DNA of 64,000 bases from Hwanghaeella sp965227365 (GTDB lineage Bacteria > Pseudomonadota > Alphaproteobacteria > UBA8366 > Aestuariispiraceae), in NCBI RefSeq assembly GCF_965227365.1, contig NZ_OZ245754.1, positions 3,906,001-3,970,000 on the forward strand. Reading direction: 5' to 3'. Within the stretch, counting starts at the first letter, position 1. Every line of letters starts with the position of its first letter. The notes under the pieces are model-generated. The model worked only from the letters and a program-made list of their open reading frames with translations. It was not told where the DNA came from and did not search any database. This document shows, one piece after another, positions 61,062-64,000 of the stretch. Made by a program: the position numbers and the translations under genes.

Positions 61062-61928
61062 TCAACTGTTGCCGCGGCGTCCCATGCTCATGGCCCAGTA
61101 ATGGGTATAGACCGCCCTGCCCCGGTCCAGGGACAGAAAACGGTAACCGATGCCGACATCGCGTATGTCCCGATTCAGCATGGCTTCGCGATGGCCGGTC
61201 TTGGATTCGATCCATCCCTTTACCGCGGCGGCGGGACTGCCCATACCGGCGGCGAGGTTTTCCAGGACAAGGCCGCGATAGCCGACAGCGGCCGCCCGGT
61301 CTCCGGGCCCCTTTCCGCTCGGCGTTTCATGCGCGAAATAGTCCCGATAGGCCATATCGTCGGCATGGCGTTGCGCGGCTTCGTTCAGCAGGGGGACAAG
61401 GCGCAACGGCGGCAATCCGTGCCGGGCACGGAACGAATTCACCTCCCTTAGAACGCCCTGGCGCCAGTTTCTAGCCGCCGGCTTCGGGGGGTTCCCAAGC
61501 ACCAGGACCCAGTATTCCAACGCCCCGAACTGAGGATCTTCCACCCGTTCGACGCCGACACCGGCATTGCCGAAACGGCTGTTCGTGACGGTGCGTCGGG
61601 TTCGCGTGTCGTCGAACCACCCCGTCGCGACCTCGCCGAGGGCGGCCTTGGTCCCGGCCGAGGACACAACACCGATATCATTGCACGGAACGCCGGCATC
61701 CTCGATCAGGCGGCAATAGTCGACGTCGCGTCCGGGCTTGGCGGAATAGCGCGCGATCAGTTCCGCTGCCTTGGCCAGGCGCCTGTCGAACAGCAACGGC
61801 GACAGGACCCGCTTTTCCCGGGCTTGATTGACCGCCTTCAACAAATCCCCCTCCCGGTCCTCCACCGCGAAAGCCGGCGCCGAGCAGATCAGGAGCAGAA
61901 CGTGAAGAAACGCGAGTATCCGAGCCAT
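61062..61928 (-). CDS. Secreted protein with two CAP/SCP domains
   Basis: A 288-residue exported protein: signal peptide (MARILAFLHVLLLICSAPAFA), then two CAP-superfamily segments. The second (about 165-285) is canonical, with VLREVNSFRARHGLPPLRL, DDMAYRDYFAHETPSGKGP, GLVLENLAAG and VKGWIESKTGHREAMLN. The first (about 30-155) has the same order in weaker form (VNQAREKRVLSPL, WFDDTRTRRTVTNSRFGNAGVGV). This suggests an internal duplication with one degraded copy. Role unknown; secreted CAP proteins often bind lipids or peptides. Confidence 0.85.
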   Translation of the reverse strand: MARILAFLHVLLLICSAPAFAVEDREGDLLKAVNQAREKRVLSPLLFDRRLAKAAELIARYSAKPGRDVDYCRLIEDAGVPCNDIGVVSSAGTKAALGEVATGWFDDTRTRRTVTNSRFGNAGVGVERVEDPQFGALEYWVLVLGNPPKPAARNWRQGVLREVNSFRARHGLPPLRLVPLLNEAAQRHADDMAYRDYFAHETPSGKGPGDRAAAVGYRGLVLENLAAGMGSPAAAVKGWIESKTGHREAMLNRDIRDVGIGYRFLSLDRGRAVYTHYWAMSMGRRGNS

Positions 61929-62118
61929 ACGACAATATTAGGCGAAAACGATCGAGGAACGAAATTCTTAAAGCGGGGCCGCCATGCGCCGGAGGACAAA
62001 AACGCCCGACGGTAGTAGCGCCGCCCCTTATTACAATCATTTGTCAAATAACGGCGACGCCCTCTATAAACGGCACCCAGGGATTGAGCGAAAATGGATC
62101 AACAAGGCTGCCTGACAG

Positions 62119-63039
62119 ATGCCGGATACTCGAGGCAAGGCCGAACCCCGCGCCGGGGCAAGAGCAGGACGGATCCTTTACAGATCGGGCCCGTTCTTGA
62201 TTTTGGCGCTGATGGTGGGTTCGCTGTTTTACTGGCTGTCCGGCGGCTTCTTTCAGGTTCCCCCGGGCCAGGTCGGGATCAAATGGGTTCTCGGGACCGT
62301 TGTCGGCACGTCGGAGGCAGGGCAGGACTTCAATATCCCCGTTCCGTTCGGCAAGGTCACCCTGCTACCTGAAAAACTGCAATTCGCAACACCGATCGGT
62401 GATAGCGTCGCGAGGACGTCGGATGAGCCGGCAAACGATACCGGAACGCCCGAGGTGGAAAGTCTCTACTTCACAAGGGACGAAAACATGGCGGTGGTTG
62501 GCGCGGTCGTGTTCTGGCGGATCGCCGATACTACTGCCTATTTCCAAGGGCTCGAAGACCCCGAGAATACAGTCTCATCCCTAACGGAGGCTGCGTTGCG
62601 ACAGGCCATCGCTTCGGTTGACTTCCTGGACTTGATGTACCGCGAGCGAGGCAGAATACCCGACAAGGTCCAGCCCGCCGTTCAATCAACGCTGATCGGC
62701 CTGAACGCCGGCATCGAGATCCTGGCGGTCCAGTTACAGAACATCGACTACCCGCCGGATGCGCAGAAGAGCATGCAGAATGTCGCAAATGCACGTCAGG
62801 AATTCGAGCGTGGCTTGAACGAGTTGAACCAGAAAAAATTCGAACATTTGGAGCAAACAAAAAACAAGGCCCGTCAAATTGTCGAAACGGCACAAAAGAA
62901 CGCCGATGAGCGGCTTCAGAAGGCAAAGCGCGATGTGCACGTGATGTCGTCCCTATATGCCGAATACCAGGCAAGCTCGGATGTAGTCGAACGGGCTGGT
63001 TACCTCGCCGCCATCCGCGAAATCATGGAAACACGGTAA
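62119..63039 (+). CDS. SPFH-domain membrane protein, HflK-like
   Basis: A 306-residue protein with one N-terminal membrane helix (FLILALMVGSLFYWLSGGF), then an SPFH/band-7 domain opening VPPGQVGIKWVLG and containing IASVDFLDLMYRERG and LNAGIEILAVQLQNIDYP, and a long C-terminal coiled coil. Build and order match HflK, which with HflC modulates the FtsH protease. It is somewhat divergent and lacks the Gly/Pro-rich N terminus of typical HflK. Followed 13 bases later by its partner. Confidence 0.82.
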   Translation: MPDTRGKAEPRAGARAGRILYRSGPFLILALMVGSLFYWLSGGFFQVPPGQVGIKWVLGTVVGTSEAGQDFNIPVPFGKVTLLPEKLQFATPIGDSVARTSDEPANDTGTPEVESLYFTRDENMAVVGAVVFWRIADTTAYFQGLEDPENTVSSLTEAALRQAIASVDFLDLMYRERGRIPDKVQPAVQSTLIGLNAGIEILAVQLQNIDYPPDAQKSMQNVANARQEFERGLNELNQKKFEHLEQTKNKARQIVETAQKNADERLQKAKRDVHVMSSLYAEYQASSDVVERAGYLAAIREIMETR

Positions 63040-63052
63040 CGGGAACGGGACC

Positions 63053-63811
63053 ATGTTCACCAAGGTCGGCTATTTGCTCGTTCTCATCCTGCTAACCATG
63101 GTGCTGGTCGTGATGCATTACGGCTTCGTGGTGAATATTGGCGAAAGCGTCGTCGTCTACCGAGAAGGACAGGACCCCAAAGTATTCGGCAAACCCGGCG
63201 TCTCCTTCACGTTTCCCCAGCCTGACAGGCTTGAGCGCATCGACAACAAGATCCGAAGCCGATTGGGCGCTCCCACCGAATACTACACCAACGACCAGCG
63301 GGTTCTTATTGTTCGGACATTCGTTATCTACCGGAAGGCGTTTCCCGCCGCGGTCGCTGCCGCTTTGGACACTGCGGCGGAGGCGGCATTCATCGACGGC
63401 ACGGTCGAGCGCCACCTGAAAAAAGCGGTCGGAACGCGGGGCTTGTATAAGACTTTGGCCGGCGGTCTCGACGAGCTTGCCGCCACAGTCGAGGAAGAGG
63501 TAGCGAAGGATCTGGCCGCATCCTCAATCGAGGTCCTTGCCCTGCGCCTTCCTCTTATGACGATACCGGAGGAGAATCGCGCAGTCGTTGAGCGAAGAAT
63601 GGCAACGCGGCTGGACCAGGATCGGCGGAGGATACTGGCCGAACTCGAAATGGAACGGCGCAGGGTCGCGGTTCTCAATGCGAAAGCGGAGGAAACTCAC
63701 CTGCCTCCCGCGCAACGGGACGCAGATGTCATCCGGTTGAAATCGACGGTGCAGGCCAATGCTCTTTACCTGAACGTCCTGGAGGGAATGCCCGAGGTGT
63801 CTCTGGACTGA
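63053..63811 (+). CDS. SPFH-domain membrane protein, HflC-like
   Basis: A 252-residue protein: N-terminal membrane helix (LLVLILLTMVLVVMHYGFVV), then a band-7 domain (NIGESVVVYREGQ, PGVSFTFPQPDRLERID) and a coiled-coil C terminus. It is about 80 residues shorter than E. coli HflC and more divergent, but its position after an HflK-like gene and the topology fit. The two likely form a hetero-oligomeric membrane ring. It is convergent with the partial gene at the window end. Confidence 0.78.
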   Translation: MFTKVGYLLVLILLTMVLVVMHYGFVVNIGESVVVYREGQDPKVFGKPGVSFTFPQPDRLERIDNKIRSRLGAPTEYYTNDQRVLIVRTFVIYRKAFPAAVAAALDTAAEAAFIDGTVERHLKKAVGTRGLYKTLAGGLDELAATVEEEVAKDLAASSIEVLALRLPLMTIPEENRAVVERRMATRLDQDRRRILAELEMERRRVAVLNAKAEETHLPPAQRDADVIRLKSTVQANALYLNVLEGMPEVSLD

Positions 63812-63812
63812 G

Positions 63813-63843
63813 GATCCGGCCGGCGACATCGCGCGGCCGGATC
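63813..63843. terminator. Candidate terminator hairpin between convergent genes
   Basis: A perfect 10-bp stem GATCCGGCCG (63813-63822)/CGGCCGGATC (63834-63843) with an 11-base loop lies just past the HflC-like stop codon, facing a gene on the other strand. No T-tract follows on either strand, so it is only a candidate. Confidence 0.4.
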
Positions 63844-63874
63844 ACACGAGATTTCCATTACCGAATGACGATCG

Positions 63875-64000
63875 TCACTGGATCACGATCTTCGGGGCCG
63901 CGCGCGGGGCGTCCAGGGTTTGCCCGGAGAGCTTCTCCCAGACCGCCGTCGCGATCTTTTTGTAGACCGTGGCATGCGCGCCGTCCGGATCCGCCTCGAC
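63875..64000 (-). CDS. C-terminal end of an Mrp/ApbC-like ATPase (partial)
   Basis: Only the last 41 codons are inside the window. They read EADPDGAHATVYKKIATAVWEKL and end APKIVIQ (pieces given separately as EADPDGAHATVY and KKIATAVWEKL). The pattern of Pro-Asp-x-x-x-Ala then Tyr-x-x-Ile-Ala and Val-Trp matches the C terminus of Mrp/NBP35-type iron-sulfur carrier ATPases. The rest of the gene continues beyond 64000. The assignment from such a short piece is tentative. Confidence 0.5.
   Translation of the reverse strand, partial: VEADPDGAHATVYKKIATAVWEKLSGQTLDAPRAAPKIVIQ

Overview
The window is a 64 kb chromosomal segment of an alphaproteobacterium. The split F0 sector with both b' and b subunits, the order ctaC-ctaD-ctaB-ctaG-ctaE-surf1-thrC-M16 peptidase, the order ispH-thrB-rnhA, the alphaproteobacterial type of glutamate-cysteine ligase and the DUF4170/DUF983/DUF3422 proteins together fit a Rhodospirillales-like, aerobic, probably free-living bacterium. 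GC content is high and even, apart from short AT-rich regulatory gaps. I see no tRNA, rRNA, insertion sequence, prophage or CRISPR array, so this is core genome with a few accessory patches.

Layout. 1-1.6 kb: end of the atp F0 operon (atpE, atpB', atpF) closed by a strong terminator. 2.1-8.1 kb: a thiamine salvage operon behind a TPP riboswitch: thiM, thiD, an orphan TRAP-type binding protein, the pyrimidine ABC transporter thiZ-thiX-thiY, and tenA. 8.1-13 kb (minus strand): gcvT-gcvH-gcvP behind a tandem glycine riboswitch. 13-16.4 kb: a lipoprotein, a CDGSH iron-sulfur protein and the ispH-thrB-rnhA operon. 16.4-20 kb: a peroxiredoxin, a DsbD/ScsB-like thiol transporter and YqgE. 20-31.4 kb (minus): a long cytochrome aa3 oxidase array (coxB, coxA, ctaB, a coxF-like protein, ctaG, coxC, DUF983, surf1) continuing into an M32 carboxypeptidase, thrC, an M16 peptidase and a GNAT enzyme. 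31.7-47.5 kb: DUF3422, TldD, an unusual SDR, PPK2, gshA, rsmE, ubiA, an ETF-beta methyltransferase homologue, an Acg/MarR redox pair, a UbiD decarboxylase, an MFS carrier and msrA. 47.5-50.7 kb: an XRE regulator, three regularly spaced operator-like dyads, an unknown small protein and leuA behind a leucine leader peptide. 50.7-61.9 kb (minus): cytochrome c, a beta-hydroxyacid dehydrogenase, a mercuric-reductase-like flavoprotein, pepN, a degenerate GGDEF protein, and a GST/isomerase/desaturase/aldolase group, then a double CAP-domain protein. 61.9-64 kb: an HflK/HflC-like SPFH pair and the 3' end of what looks like an Mrp/ApbC ATPase.

How the genes work together. Much of the window is respiratory energy conversion (ATP synthase, oxidase and its copper/heme assembly factors, cytochrome c, UbiA for ubiquinone) plus amino-acid and cofactor metabolism under RNA control: TPP riboswitch, glycine riboswitch, leucine attenuation. 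The least explained parts are the TRAP-type receptor inside the thiamine operon, the triple dyad next to the XRE gene, the two consecutive leucine-rich short frames before leuA, the SDR lacking its catalytic tyrosine, and the 57-61 kb enzyme cluster.
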